In this document: piece after piece, positions 44,358 to 53,510 of the stretch
Layout: each line of letters opens with the position of its first letter
How positions within the stretch are numbered: position 1 is the first letter of the stretch
Assembly (NCBI GenBank): GCA_002342685.1
Contig: DDQN01000031.1
Span: 57,539-121,538 of the forward strand
DNA length: 64,000 bases
Reading direction: 5' to 3'
From: Vibrio sp. UBA2441
GTDB taxonomy: Bacteria > Pseudomonadota > Gammaproteobacteria > Enterobacterales > Vibrionaceae
Notes under the pieces: generated by a model
The model's database searches: none
Told to the model about the DNA's origin: nothing
Seen by the model: the letters and a program-made list of their open reading frames with translations, nothing else
Translations under genes and position numbers: made by a program

Positions 44358-45737
44358 TTGTCACAAATTACGCAAATGATTAACAAATACGCTCAAAAAA
44401 TCGACACCATTAATATTCCCTATCGTACCGACTTAGCTAAGCTGTTGTTTGAGCCTATCGCGGAACATCCTTGGGCGATGTTATTACGATCCGCCTCGGA
44501 TGATCACCCTGACAGCCGTTTTGATATTCTGGTCGCTGAACCAATCGCTTCTGTGATAACAACTGGAGAGATAACCACGGTAGAGATAAATGGTGAATCA
44601 TCGGTATCCACCGAAGACCCATTTGACCTTATACATAGATACCAGACTTCATTGCTACCACAATACCCAGAACAGGAAGACCTGCCTTTTATTGGTGGTA
44701 CCTTAGGTTATTTTAGTTATGATCTTGGCCGTCGGGTCGAAAGAATTCCGTCGCTGGCTGAAAATGACATTGACTTGCCCGACATGGCGGTAGGCATTTA
44801 TCAATGGTCAATCATAGTAGACCATAAAAAGAGACAAGTAACTGCTGTCGGTGTGGATATCAACAAGCATTATCAATGGTTAGTTAACCAAAAAACTAAT
44901 AACTTACCGGACTTCAGTTTAACTCAAGACTGGCGATCAAATATGACGCCATTAAGCTATAAAAATAAATTTAATCAAATTCAAGACTATTTATTGTCCG
45001 GTGATTGTTACCAGATCAACTTAGCGCAGCGCTTTACTGCACCTTATATTGGTTCCGAATGGGATGCCTATAATAAATTGGAAGCCAGTAATTTAGCGCC
45101 TTTTTCTGCCTATTTAAAATTTGAAACAAGTACCGTATTGAGTGTTTCTCCCGAACGCTTTATTCAGTTATCAGGCGACAAGATTCAAACAAAACCCATA
45201 AAGGGAACACGACCTCGTTCAAATGACTCACAACAAGATTTAGCTAATGCAAAGGATCTTGTTAATGCTGAAAAAGATCAGGCAGAAAATTTAATGATTG
45301 TTGATCTGCTACGTAACGATATTGGTCGAGTGGCTAAAGCTGGTACTGTTCAAGTACCAAACTTATTTGCTATCGAAAGTTTTCCTGCCGTTCATCATCT
45401 TGTCAGTACCATTACAGCAACGCTGGACAAACAATATTCAGCATTCGACCTACTCAAAGCTTGCTTTCCCGGGGGGTCCATTACCGGAGCACCTAAAATA
45501 AGGGCTATGGAAATTATCGAAGAACTGGAGCCACACCGACGTAGCGTATACTGTGGTAGCATAGGTTATATCAGCCGCTGCGGGAAAATGGATACCAGCA
45601 TCACTATCAGAACGTTGATAACTTCCAATGGAAATATTCACGCTTGGGCTGGTGGCGGAATCGTTGCGGATAGCCAATGTGATGCAGAGTATCAAGAAAC
45701 TTTAGACAAATTAAGCCGAATTTTGCCAATACTGTAA
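44358..45737 (+). CDS. pabB: Aminodeoxychorismate synthase component I
   Basis: A chorismate-using enzyme that, with PabA, forms 4-amino-4-deoxychorismate for folate synthesis. Signatures: DLPFIGGTLGYFSYDLGRRVE, the PIKGTRPR motif bearing the catalytic lysine (PIKGT distinguishes PabB/TrpE from MenF/EntC), ENLMIVDLLRNDIGRVA and PGGSITGAPKIRAMEIIEELE. Length is 459 residues from TTG at 44358 or 453 from ATG at 44376; neither has a strong ribosome-binding site. The Nudix gene follows after 10 bp, as in E. coli pabB-nudL. Confidence 0.94.
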   Translation: MSQITQMINKYAQKIDTINIPYRTDLAKLLFEPIAEHPWAMLLRSASDDHPDSRFDILVAEPIASVITTGEITTVEINGESSVSTEDPFDLIHRYQTSLLPQYPEQEDLPFIGGTLGYFSYDLGRRVERIPSLAENDIDLPDMAVGIYQWSIIVDHKKRQVTAVGVDINKHYQWLVNQKTNNLPDFSLTQDWRSNMTPLSYKNKFNQIQDYLLSGDCYQINLAQRFTAPYIGSEWDAYNKLEASNLAPFSAYLKFETSTVLSVSPERFIQLSGDKIQTKPIKGTRPRSNDSQQDLANAKDLVNAEKDQAENLMIVDLLRNDIGRVAKAGTVQVPNLFAIESFPAVHHLVSTITATLDKQYSAFDLLKACFPGGSITGAPKIRAMEIIEELEPHRRSVYCGSIGYISRCGKMDTSITIRTLITSNGNIHAWAGGGIVADSQCDAEYQETLDKLSRILPIL

Positions 45738-45747
45738 GAAGAATAAT

Positions 45748-46341
45748 ATGGATAAAAACGCCTTACTTAGAAATTTTAGTTTAAACCTTCCCGTTGATTA
45801 TCATGGTGAAACGTTGGAACGCCTTGCTGGTATTGATGCAAAAGGGTTAAGAAAGGCAGCCGTACTTATTGGCTGTGTAGAACGAGAAAATGAGTTATAT
45901 GTCATCTTAACTCGCAGGGCAAGACATCTGAAACATCACCCTGGCCAAATTAGCTTCCCTGGAGGCAAAGTTGAACCAAGTGACCTTTCGTTAGCGCATA
46001 CCGCAATTAGAGAAACGGAAGAAGAAATTGGCATTTCTAGAAATCAATTATCCATCATAGGGCAACTTCCTGAATTGATGACCATAAGCCACTTTATGAT
46101 TACCCCTATTCTTGCTCTTGTTTCTCCCGATTACACGTTAGTCATTGATAAAAATGAAGTCGATGAAATATTCGAAGTCCCAGCCAGCCACTTATTTGAT
46201 ATACAGCAACTTTATAGCCAAACCTTTCAATTCGAGTACTACTCGCACAGAATCTTTGCCATTCCATATAAAGATTACTTTATATGGGGTGTCACAGCTC
46301 AAATAATTCAAGCACTTCAACTGCAACTTAGAGACTTATAA
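45748..46341 (+). CDS. CoA pyrophosphatase of the Nudix family (NudL/YeaB type)
   Basis: A 197-residue Nudix hydrolase. The Nudix box is FPGGKVEPSDLSLAHTAIRE followed by TEEEIGI (about 71-97), and the CoA-specific UPF0035 signature LTRRARHLKHHPGQISFPGG precedes it directly. It should hydrolyse CoA and derivatives to phosphopantetheine and 3',5'-ADP, using Mg2+ or Mn2+. Located 10 bp downstream of pabB, so co-transcribed. Confidence 0.93.
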   Translation: MDKNALLRNFSLNLPVDYHGETLERLAGIDAKGLRKAAVLIGCVERENELYVILTRRARHLKHHPGQISFPGGKVEPSDLSLAHTAIRETEEEIGISRNQLSIIGQLPELMTISHFMITPILALVSPDYTLVIDKNEVDEIFEVPASHLFDIQQLYSQTFQFEYYSHRIFAIPYKDYFIWGVTAQIIQALQLQLRDL

Positions 46342-46425
46342 GTAACCTCTAATTAAAACCTTTTCCTATCTGTTTTCATTCGCGCTATTCTTACGAAAGA
46401 ATTCAGTGAATAACGAGTTTAATTA

Positions 46426-46896
46426 ATGGTCACAATAAGAAAAGTTAGATTTAAAGACTATTCTGCGTTAATGGAGTTCACAATTCCTGAGCAGCAGCAG
46501 CAGTTTGTTTACAGTTTCAGCGAAATTTTTGAACAAAGAACACCAGAGCACGACATATACGTAATTAATGAAGGCAAGCAGTTGTTGGGTTTCTTCATGT
46601 TGGACAAAGCCTATGCAAAACAATACACATTTGCTAGAGCCAAAGAGCTAGGCTTTCGAAATCTAGTCATTGATGAGAAACATCAGCGAAAAGGCTACGC
46701 TAAACAAGCGTTTCAACGCCTATTTATCTATTTATATGGAGCCTATCCTGATTACAATTCGCTTTGCCTTACCGTAAACAAAAAAAATACGGCAGCGTAT
46801 AACTTGTATAGTGATGTTGGCTTTACCGACACTGAAAAGACTTTTCACGGCGGAGACGCAGGGCCGCAACGCATTATGCGCAAACCTATTAGCTAA
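46426..46896 (+). CDS. GNAT-family N-acetyltransferase
   Basis: A 156-residue acetyltransferase with motif A NLVIDEKHQRKGYAKQAFQRL (Q/RxxGxA) and motif B LCLTVNKKNTAAYNLYSDVGF, then a C-terminal strand pair. It lies 84 bp after the Nudix gene on the same strand and may be read through from pabB. Acceptor substrate unknown. Confidence 0.85.
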   Translation: MVTIRKVRFKDYSALMEFTIPEQQQQFVYSFSEIFEQRTPEHDIYVINEGKQLLGFFMLDKAYAKQYTFARAKELGFRNLVIDEKHQRKGYAKQAFQRLFIYLYGAYPDYNSLCLTVNKKNTAAYNLYSDVGFTDTEKTFHGGDAGPQRIMRKPIS

Positions 46897-47148
46897 TTAG
46901 GTTTCATGCAGAATAGATTTTTCCAACACAATATTAACAATTTCCGGTGAATTCTTCGATTTTGCCAGCTACAATTCAATAAAATTATCCAATTCATTAA
47001 GATTAACGCTTGATGCTATTAATTTGACAGGTAATATGTCTGGTTGAAATCAAATGTTATTCTAAAACCCAATAATGTGCTCAACAATCAAACAATTGAC
47101 ACACATACTTTGGGTTGAATTTTTACCTCTATGGAGTATGTAGCAAAT

Positions 47149-48549
47149 ATGACTTACGCGCCTGTAACAGACGTATTAAACGGAAAGCTTGCGGTCGACA
47201 GTGAAGTAACTGTCCGTGGCTGGATCCGTTCACGTCGTGATTCCAAAGCCGGAATCTCTTTTCTCGCCATTTATGACGGCTCTTGTTTCGACCCGATTCA
47301 GGCCGTGGTCCCTAATAATCTGAATAATTACGAATCTGAAATTCTAAAATTAACCACAGGTTGTTCTGTAGAAGTAACAGGTAAAATTGTTGAGTCTCCA
47401 GCAAAAGGGCAGGACTTTGAACTCGCGGCAACTGACGTAAAAGTTGTCGGCTGGGTTGAAGACGCAGACACTTACCCTATGGCTAAGACTCGTCACTCTA
47501 TCGAATACTTACGTGAAGTTGCTCACCTTCGTCCTCGCACTAACGTTATTGGTGCCGTTGCCCGTGTTCGTAACTGCTTGTCTCAAGCAATTCATCGCTT
47601 CTACCATGAGCAAGGTTACTTCTGGATGTCTGCTCCATTGATCACATCCTCTGATGCTGAAGGTGCTGGCGAAATGTTCCGTGTTTCTACATTGGATATG
47701 GCAAACCTTCCTCGTACCGAAAAGGGCGATATCGACTACAATGAAGATTTCTTTGGTAAAGAGACGTTCCTGACTGTATCTGGCCAATTGAATGCGGAAG
47801 CTTATGCTTGTGCGTTAAGTAAAGTTTATACTTTTGGCCCAACGTTCCGCGCTGAAAATTCAAACACCAGTCGTCACCTTGCAGAGTTCTGGATGGTAGA
47901 ACCAGAAGTTGCGTTTGCAGACTTAGATGACGTAGCTGGCTTAGCTGAAGATATGCTCAAGTATGTATTTAAAGCCGTGCTTGAAGAGCGCCGTGATGAC
48001 CTTGAGTTTTTTGCACAGCGCATAGATAAAGAAGCTATTAGCCGTTTAGAAAGCTTCGTTGATTCCGATTTTGCTCAAGTTGATTACACAGACGCTATCC
48101 AAATTCTTCTTGATTCGGGTCGCGAGTTTGAGTTCCCTGTTGCATGGGGTATCGATATGTCTTCAGAGCACGAACGTTTTCTTGCTGAAGAACATTTCAA
48201 AGCGCCTGTTATTGTTAAAAACTACCCGAAAGACATCAAAGCTTTCTATATGCGCATGAATGATGATGGTAAAACCGTTGCCGCTATGGATGTTCTTGCA
48301 CCGGGTATCGGCGAAATCATTGGTGGCTCTCAACGTGAAGAACGTTTGGATATGCTAGACAGCCGTATGAAAGAAATGAACATCGATCCTGAGCATATGA
48401 ATTGGTATCGCGATCTTCGTCGCTACGGTACAGTTCCACATGCTGGTTTTGGTCTGGGATTTGAGCGTTTAGTCTCCTACGTTACCGGTGTGGCGAACGT
48501 AAGAGATGTTATTCCATTCCCTCGTACGCCTAGAAGCGCTAGTTTCTAA
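47149..48549 (+). CDS. asnS: Asparaginyl-tRNA synthetase
   Basis: A 466-residue class II aminoacyl-tRNA synthetase. The N-terminal OB-fold (about 1-100; VTVRGWIRSRRDSKAGISFLAIYDGS) binds the anticodon. Class II motifs follow: motif 1 around YFWMSAPLITSSDAEGAGEMF, motif 2 FGPTFRAENSNTSRHLAEFWMVEPE and motif 3 GFGLGFERLVSYVTG. I start at 47149 because vibrio and enteric AsnS begin in line with MTYAPV; an upstream in-frame ATG at 47131 would add six residues. A strong terminator follows directly. Confidence 0.97.
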   Translation: MTYAPVTDVLNGKLAVDSEVTVRGWIRSRRDSKAGISFLAIYDGSCFDPIQAVVPNNLNNYESEILKLTTGCSVEVTGKIVESPAKGQDFELAATDVKVVGWVEDADTYPMAKTRHSIEYLREVAHLRPRTNVIGAVARVRNCLSQAIHRFYHEQGYFWMSAPLITSSDAEGAGEMFRVSTLDMANLPRTEKGDIDYNEDFFGKETFLTVSGQLNAEAYACALSKVYTFGPTFRAENSNTSRHLAEFWMVEPEVAFADLDDVAGLAEDMLKYVFKAVLEERRDDLEFFAQRIDKEAISRLESFVDSDFAQVDYTDAIQILLDSGREFEFPVAWGIDMSSEHERFLAEEHFKAPVIVKNYPKDIKAFYMRMNDDGKTVAAMDVLAPGIGEIIGGSQREERLDMLDSRMKEMNIDPEHMNWYRDLRRYGTVPHAGFGLGFERLVSYVTGVANVRDVIPFPRTPRSASF

Positions 48550-48556
48550 TCTGAAT

Positions 48557-48582
48557 AAGCCGCCTAAAGAGGCGGCTTTTTT
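48557..48582 (+). terminator. Terminator of asnS
   Basis: Arms AAGCCGCCT (48557-48565) and AGGCGGCTT (48570-48578) with AAAG loop and TTTTTT tail. Confidence 0.93.
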
Positions 48583-48693
48583 AATGCTGATAATAAAACC
48601 TTCACTTCACCCCTCGCTTTTGTTGCACCATGAAATAATTTCTTTAATCTAATGGTCTTCTGTAAAGAATAAAAACATAGACAGGTAATAACA

Positions 48694-50142
48694 ATGTATA
48701 AACCTAACTATCAGAAAGCTAGAATACTCACAACATACATGATCGCGGCCATTGTTTATGGCACTTATGTTAGTCGCGTCTGTCCGTTTTTAGACACCCT
48801 GACGACTAGCGAACTTTTCTATCAAGTTTCCCTTGTATTCGCCGTACTCCTCTCTACTCGTCTTATGCTTTCAAAATTAGGTATTTATTCCTACAAAGGC
48901 AGTATCGCAAAATTGGACACAGCCTTGTTTTTCGCCTACTCATTACCGCTTGCGCTTTTTTATAACCTGATGTACGACTTTGGTTTAGATAGCAACTTTA
49001 AAGTTGTTTTTGGTATGACCTTATTCGGTTTTTTAACTGGCGTCATTTTGGAACTTCTGGACAAAGAACGTTACATTAACAGCGGTGAATACAAGCAAAG
49101 TCTATCAGGTGAAAGACGTTCTATTATCAAACAGATGATTGGCCTTTTTTCTTTACTTATCATTGCACTTACGGCGTCAATGATAATGATTGAAATAAAA
49201 GATATTTATTGGCTTGAACATAACCCTGAAAAACTGATCGACGGCACCGGAAAAATAAGCGTTATTAAAGAGTTTATCTATGTTGCAGTGGTATTATTTG
49301 GTTATGCCCTATTTATCATCAAGTTATGGACAAAGCTATTGCATAAGATGCTGCAATCTCAAGAACAAGCCCTTTCAGCCGTTTGTGCGGGCGCACCAAA
49401 TACTAGAGTACCAGTATATGAACATGATGAACTGGGCTCAGTCGCTTACCTGACAAATAACATGTTAGATTCTCTAGAGGTCAGTCATAAAGAGGTACAG
49501 ACGACGCGTGATGTTGCCATCGTTAGCCTTGCTGCACTTGCAGAGTCTCGCGACAACGAAACAGGCGCACATATTTTAAGAACTCAAGAATATGTGAAAG
49601 TGTTGGCCGAAGAACTGGCACAAAAAGAACCGTTCCAAAGTTTACTTACCACATCCTATATCGAGTTGCTTTATAAGTCTGCCCCGCTACACGATGTTGG
49701 TAAAGTCGGCGTTCCAGATAGCGTATTACTTAAGCCCGGTAAACTCACAGACGATGAGTTTGAAATCATGAAACAGCACCCTCAAATCGGCGCAGATGCG
49801 TTATCCATTGCAGAACAACAGCTGGGTTCCACTTCGTTTTTAAATGTCGCCAAAGAGATTTCATTAACGCACCATGAGAAATGGGATGGGTCTGGATACC
49901 CTAACAAACTTTTAGGCTCAGACATTCCTGTTTCTGGTCGTCTAATGGCATTAGCTGATGTTTATGATGCTTTGATATCGAAAAGAGTCTATAAACCCGC
50001 ATTTAGTCATGAAAAAGCGAAATCGATACTAGTACAAGGTTCTGGCTCCCATTTTGACCCACAGATAGTAGACGCCTTTCTCGCCGTGGAGTCTGAGTTT
50101 GTTGCTATCGCCGCTAAACATGTAGATAAACACGAGCTTTGA
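48694..50142 (+). CDS. HD-GYP cyclic di-GMP phosphodiesterase with membrane sensor region
   Basis: A 482-residue protein. The N-terminal half has about five to six transmembrane helices (roughly 10-230) in a MASE-like arrangement. A short HAMP-like linker follows (AGAPNTRVPVYEHDELGSVAYLTNNM), then an HD-GYP domain (about 275-475). Its metal and catalytic motifs are intact: ETGAHILRTQEYVK, HDVGKVGVPDSVLLKPGKL, THHEKWDGSGYPNKLLG (GYP present) and RLMALADVYDALISKRVYK. It should hydrolyse cyclic di-GMP. Together with the CHASE-GGDEF gene 15 kb away it shows active cyclic di-GMP signalling in this genome. Confidence 0.92.
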   Translation: MYKPNYQKARILTTYMIAAIVYGTYVSRVCPFLDTLTTSELFYQVSLVFAVLLSTRLMLSKLGIYSYKGSIAKLDTALFFAYSLPLALFYNLMYDFGLDSNFKVVFGMTLFGFLTGVILELLDKERYINSGEYKQSLSGERRSIIKQMIGLFSLLIIALTASMIMIEIKDIYWLEHNPEKLIDGTGKISVIKEFIYVAVVLFGYALFIIKLWTKLLHKMLQSQEQALSAVCAGAPNTRVPVYEHDELGSVAYLTNNMLDSLEVSHKEVQTTRDVAIVSLAALAESRDNETGAHILRTQEYVKVLAEELAQKEPFQSLLTTSYIELLYKSAPLHDVGKVGVPDSVLLKPGKLTDDEFEIMKQHPQIGADALSIAEQQLGSTSFLNVAKEISLTHHEKWDGSGYPNKLLGSDIPVSGRLMALADVYDALISKRVYKPAFSHEKAKSILVQGSGSHFDPQIVDAFLAVESEFVAIAAKHVDKHEL

Positions 50143-50179
50143 TATCCAAAACAGTTTCACTCATTTTAGTTACACTACT

Positions 50180-50229
50180 AGTCAGGAATTGCTCTGTTAG
50201 CGCCAAGTTAATGGACAAAATTCCTGACT
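50180..50229. repeat. Widely spaced 11-bp inverted repeat upstream of aspC
   Basis: AGTCAGGAATT (50180-50190) and AATTCCTGACT (50219-50229) are perfect complements, 28 nt apart, about 120 bp before the aspC start. It could be a 3' structure of the HD-GYP transcript or a looped operator for aspC. Confidence 0.5.
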
Positions 50230-50351
50230 TAAATCATTAATTACTACCAAATTGAAATAAATTAATATTTTATCCATTTTACCTGTTGTTTCCATTGGAT
50301 CATAAAGGTATAAAGAAGGCGTCACTGTCACAAACTACATGGATGAAGATT

Positions 50352-51542
50352 ATGTTTGATAAAGTCGTTGCTGCTCCTGCAGACCCTATTCTTGGCTTAA
50401 CAGAACTATTTAAAAAAGATACTCGTGCTGAAAAAATAAATTTAGGCGCTGGCGTCTACAAAGATGAGCAAGGCACCACCCCCGTTTTGGCTACGGTCAA
50501 AAAAGCCGAGGCAGCACTTCTGGAAACAGAAAAAACAAAATCTTATCTGACTATCGAAGGTACGGCTGAATATAGTTTAGCTGTGCAAAAATTGCTATTC
50601 GGCTCTGACGCAGAAATTGTCTCTTCAAAACGAGCAAAAACTGCTCAGGCTCCAGGTGGTACTGGTGCATTACGTGTCGCTGGTGAATTTATCAAACGCC
50701 AACTTGGCGCTCCAAAGATCTGGATCAGCAACCCAACGTGGGCAAACCATAATAGCGTATTTACAGCGGCTGGGTTAGAAACCGTTCAGTATGGTTACTA
50801 CAATGCAGAAACTAAAGGTAAAGATTTCCATCAAATGGTTGCCGACCTACAAAATGCCGTAGAAGGCGATATTGTTCTGCTTCACGGCTGCTGCCATAAC
50901 CCAACGGGTGTTGACCCAACAGAGGAAGAATGGACAGAGTTGGCTAAGCTTTGTGCAGATAAAAAACTTCTGCCTCTGTTTGATTTTGCATACCAAGGCT
51001 TTGCTAAAGGTGTAGAAGAAGATGCCGCTGGTCTGCGTATTTTCGCTCAGTTCAATAAAGAAATTCTTGTCGCTAGCTCATTCTCGAAAAACTTTGGCTT
51101 GTATAATGAACGTGTTGGCGCATTTACTCTCGTTGCTCAATCAGAAGATGTTGCCAACACCGCATTTTCACAAGTGAAAGCCATTATTCGCTCAATCTAC
51201 TCTAACCCACCAGCTCACGGCTCAGCAGTAGTAACACATATTTTGAATAATCCAGAGCTACGCGCTGAATGGGAACAAGAAGTTGCCGAAATGCGCGATC
51301 GTATTCAGGAAATGCGCTCACTGTTTGTAGAATCATTAAAAGCTGAAGGCGCAACCGCGGACTTCAGCTTTATTGAACGTCAAAATGGTATGTTCTCTTT
51401 TTCTGGTCTTACAAAAGCTCAGGTAGAGAGACTAAAAGAAGAGTTTGGCATCTACATTGTTGGTTCAGGCCGAATTAGTGTAGCCGGTATGACAAAAGCA
51501 AATATGCAGCCTTTATGTAAAGGAATTGCCGCAGTATTATAA
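50352..51542 (+). CDS. aspC: Aspartate (aromatic) aminotransferase
   Basis: A 396-residue PLP enzyme of fold type I, the same length as E. coli AspC. The PLP lysine lies in ASSFSKNFGLYNERVGAF, substrate-binding arginines in IRSIYSNPPAHG and near the C-terminal GRISVAGM. An AHN/CCHNPTGVDPT loop and DFAYQGFAKG confirm class I aspartate/aromatic aminotransferase. I use the ATG at 50352, which matches the family's MF-K start; an upstream in-frame ATG at 50286 would add 22 residues. It interconverts aspartate and oxaloacetate with glutamate as partner. Confidence 0.95.
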   Translation: MFDKVVAAPADPILGLTELFKKDTRAEKINLGAGVYKDEQGTTPVLATVKKAEAALLETEKTKSYLTIEGTAEYSLAVQKLLFGSDAEIVSSKRAKTAQAPGGTGALRVAGEFIKRQLGAPKIWISNPTWANHNSVFTAAGLETVQYGYYNAETKGKDFHQMVADLQNAVEGDIVLLHGCCHNPTGVDPTEEEWTELAKLCADKKLLPLFDFAYQGFAKGVEEDAAGLRIFAQFNKEILVASSFSKNFGLYNERVGAFTLVAQSEDVANTAFSQVKAIIRSIYSNPPAHGSAVVTHILNNPELRAEWEQEVAEMRDRIQEMRSLFVESLKAEGATADFSFIERQNGMFSFSGLTKAQVERLKEEFGIYIVGSGRISVAGMTKANMQPLCKGIAAVL

Positions 51543-51558
51543 ATATATATAACGAATT

Positions 51559-51600
51559 TTGGGGCCAGACACCAAACTTGGTGTCTGGCCCCAATTTTTT
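51559..51600 (+). terminator. Very strong terminator hairpin after aspC (REP-like)
   Basis: Perfect 17-bp arms TTGGGGCCAGACACCAA (51559-51575) and TTGGTGTCTGGCCCCAA (51578-51594), followed by TTTTTT. Only 12 nt separate it from the next ATG. The stem resembles GGGG-type palindromes that recur in many proteobacterial genomes. Confidence 0.9.
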
Positions 51601-51612
51601 AAGAGGCCATTT

Positions 51613-53499
51613 ATGGACGCAGAGCTACTTGAGATACAGAACTTTCTCATCCAATATCCTCCATTTAACGAACTTCCTGAAGAAGCTATTAAACTGGTCA
51701 CTCAGAATATAGAAATATCTTATTTTCGCGAAGATACACCTATCATTCATTTAGGTGATCATATCCATGATCTTTACATGGTACGTAGTGGAGTCGTTGA
51801 AGTGTATCGTCGTAAAGGTGAATTATATAATCGCCTTGATGAAGGGGCTCTTCTCGGCCAAATGGGTCTATTGACCAATAACAAAGTTCGATTCCCGGCG
51901 AAAGCGATAGAAGATACGTTGCTTTACTGTATACCTGAAGCCGTGTTTCAAGAGCTTTACGACAACCATGAAAACTTTGCCGATTTTGTTGAAGTGGAGG
52001 ATAACGTTCGCCTTAGACAGACGGTTTCTAACAATAGCGATGCTAACGACCTGACAACTTCAAAAGTGTCGACACTCTTAACCCGGGATCCCATTGCTAT
52101 CGCTAAAGATGTCACGATCCAGTCCGCTGCAATGAAAATGGCCGAAGAGTCCGTATCATCATTGCTAATCTATGATCCTGAGATAGAGCAAGATGATGAA
52201 GATAACAATCATATTATCGGAATCATAACGGATAGAGACTTATGTACACGCGTTCTCGCTGAAGGGCTTAACCCTGCAGATAATGTATCAAACGTGATGA
52301 CTGTTGAAGTCATATCTCTAGACCATAACGCTTATGTATACGAAGCTATGCTGACAATGCTTCGGTACAATGTCCATCACTTGCCCGTATTTAAAAAACG
52401 CCAACCTATCGGTATTTTAGAGACCACAGATATTGTTCGGTATGAATCTCAAAACTCACTACTGCTGGTTAGTAGTATTTTCCTGCAATCCTCTATTGAA
52501 GAATTACAAGCCCTATCTGAACAGGTAAAAGACAGCTTTGTTCGGTTAGTTAACGAAGACGCTAATTCGCATATGGTCGGTAGTGCCATGTCTGTAATTG
52601 GTCGAAGCTTTAAACAGAGGATTATTGAATTAGCAGAAGAGAAGCTTGGGCCTCCTCCCGTTCCATACTGTTTCTTAGCCCTTGGCTCTATGGCTCGTGA
52701 TGAACAATTAATGGTCACTGATCAAGATAACGCGATTATTTTGGATGACAGCTACAACGCTCAAAAACACAATACTTATTTTGAACAGCTATCAGAGTTT
52801 GTCTGCGATGGCCTTGCTCTTTGTGGTTACCATTATTGTACCGGAGACATCATGGCAACTAACCCTATGTGGAGAATGACAAGGCGTGAATGGGAAGCTT
52901 GTTTCGCTGATTGGATAGATGACCCAAACCCGAAGGCACTTTTAAACAGCTCAATATTCTTCGATTTAGATGGCGTTTATGGTCGGTTAAAGTGGGCAGA
53001 ACAGTTGAATAGCTTTATTGTTCGTCGAGCAAGAAGAAATAATCGGTTCTTAGCATGTCTAGCCCGAAATGCGTTAAATCGCACACCTCCATTGGGTTTT
53101 TTCCAAAGCTTTGTAATGGAAAAAGATGGCCAACACAAAAACTCCATTAACCTAAAAAGACGTGGAACAGCCCCACTTGCTGATCTCATTCGTGTGCATG
53201 CATTGGCTGTTGGCTCTCGTTCACAAAACTCATTTGAACGACTCGATGATATTATCGACGCCGGAATACTGCCAAAAGGTCGGGCACAGGACTTAAGAGA
53301 TGCAATGGAATTTATATCTATGGTTCGTATTCGTCATCAAGCAATCGACGTTGAAAGCAACATAGAACCTGACAACAATATTGAACCTGACAATATCTCT
53401 GACTTTGATAGGCGTAACTTAAAAGATGCGTTTCAGATCTTAAGTAATGCGCAAAACTTTCTTAAGTTCAGATATCAAGCCAGCAACAAGTTTAAATAG
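51613..53499 (+). CDS. cNMP-binding/CBS/DUF294 nucleotidyltransferase-like signalling protein
   Basis: A 628-residue cytoplasmic protein with four parts. A cyclic-nucleotide-binding domain covers about 15-135 (LYMVRSGVVEVYRRKGELYNRLDEGALLGQMGLL). A CBS pair follows (about 155-295; TDRDLCTRVLAEG and PIGILETTDIVRY). Then come a DUF294 nucleotidyltransferase domain with the GlnD-like GSMARDEQLMVTDQD motif near residue 358 and a DUF294_C domain. I use the ATG at 51613 because AGAGG lies 7 nt ahead; longer in-frame starts fall inside the terminator hairpin. It overlaps no gene and precedes a DnaQ-like exonuclease gene by 11 nt. Function in vibrios is not established; a GlnD-like role in modifying or sensing nucleotides is inferred. 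Confidence 0.88.
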   Translation: MDAELLEIQNFLIQYPPFNELPEEAIKLVTQNIEISYFREDTPIIHLGDHIHDLYMVRSGVVEVYRRKGELYNRLDEGALLGQMGLLTNNKVRFPAKAIEDTLLYCIPEAVFQELYDNHENFADFVEVEDNVRLRQTVSNNSDANDLTTSKVSTLLTRDPIAIAKDVTIQSAAMKMAEESVSSLLIYDPEIEQDDEDNNHIIGIITDRDLCTRVLAEGLNPADNVSNVMTVEVISLDHNAYVYEAMLTMLRYNVHHLPVFKKRQPIGILETTDIVRYESQNSLLLVSSIFLQSSIEELQALSEQVKDSFVRLVNEDANSHMVGSAMSVIGRSFKQRIIELAEEKLGPPPVPYCFLALGSMARDEQLMVTDQDNAIILDDSYNAQKHNTYFEQLSEFVCDGLALCGYHYCTGDIMATNPMWRMTRREWEACFADWIDDPNPKALLNSSIFFDLDGVYGRLKWAEQLNSFIVRRARRNNRFLACLARNALNRTPPLGFFQSFVMEKDGQHKNSINLKRRGTAPLADLIRVHALAVGSRSQNSFERLDDIIDAGILPKGRAQDLRDAMEFISMVRIRHQAIDVESNIEPDNNIEPDNISDFDRRNLKDAFQILSNAQNFLKFRYQASNKFK

Positions 53500-53510
53500 G
53501 GTCACCGTTT

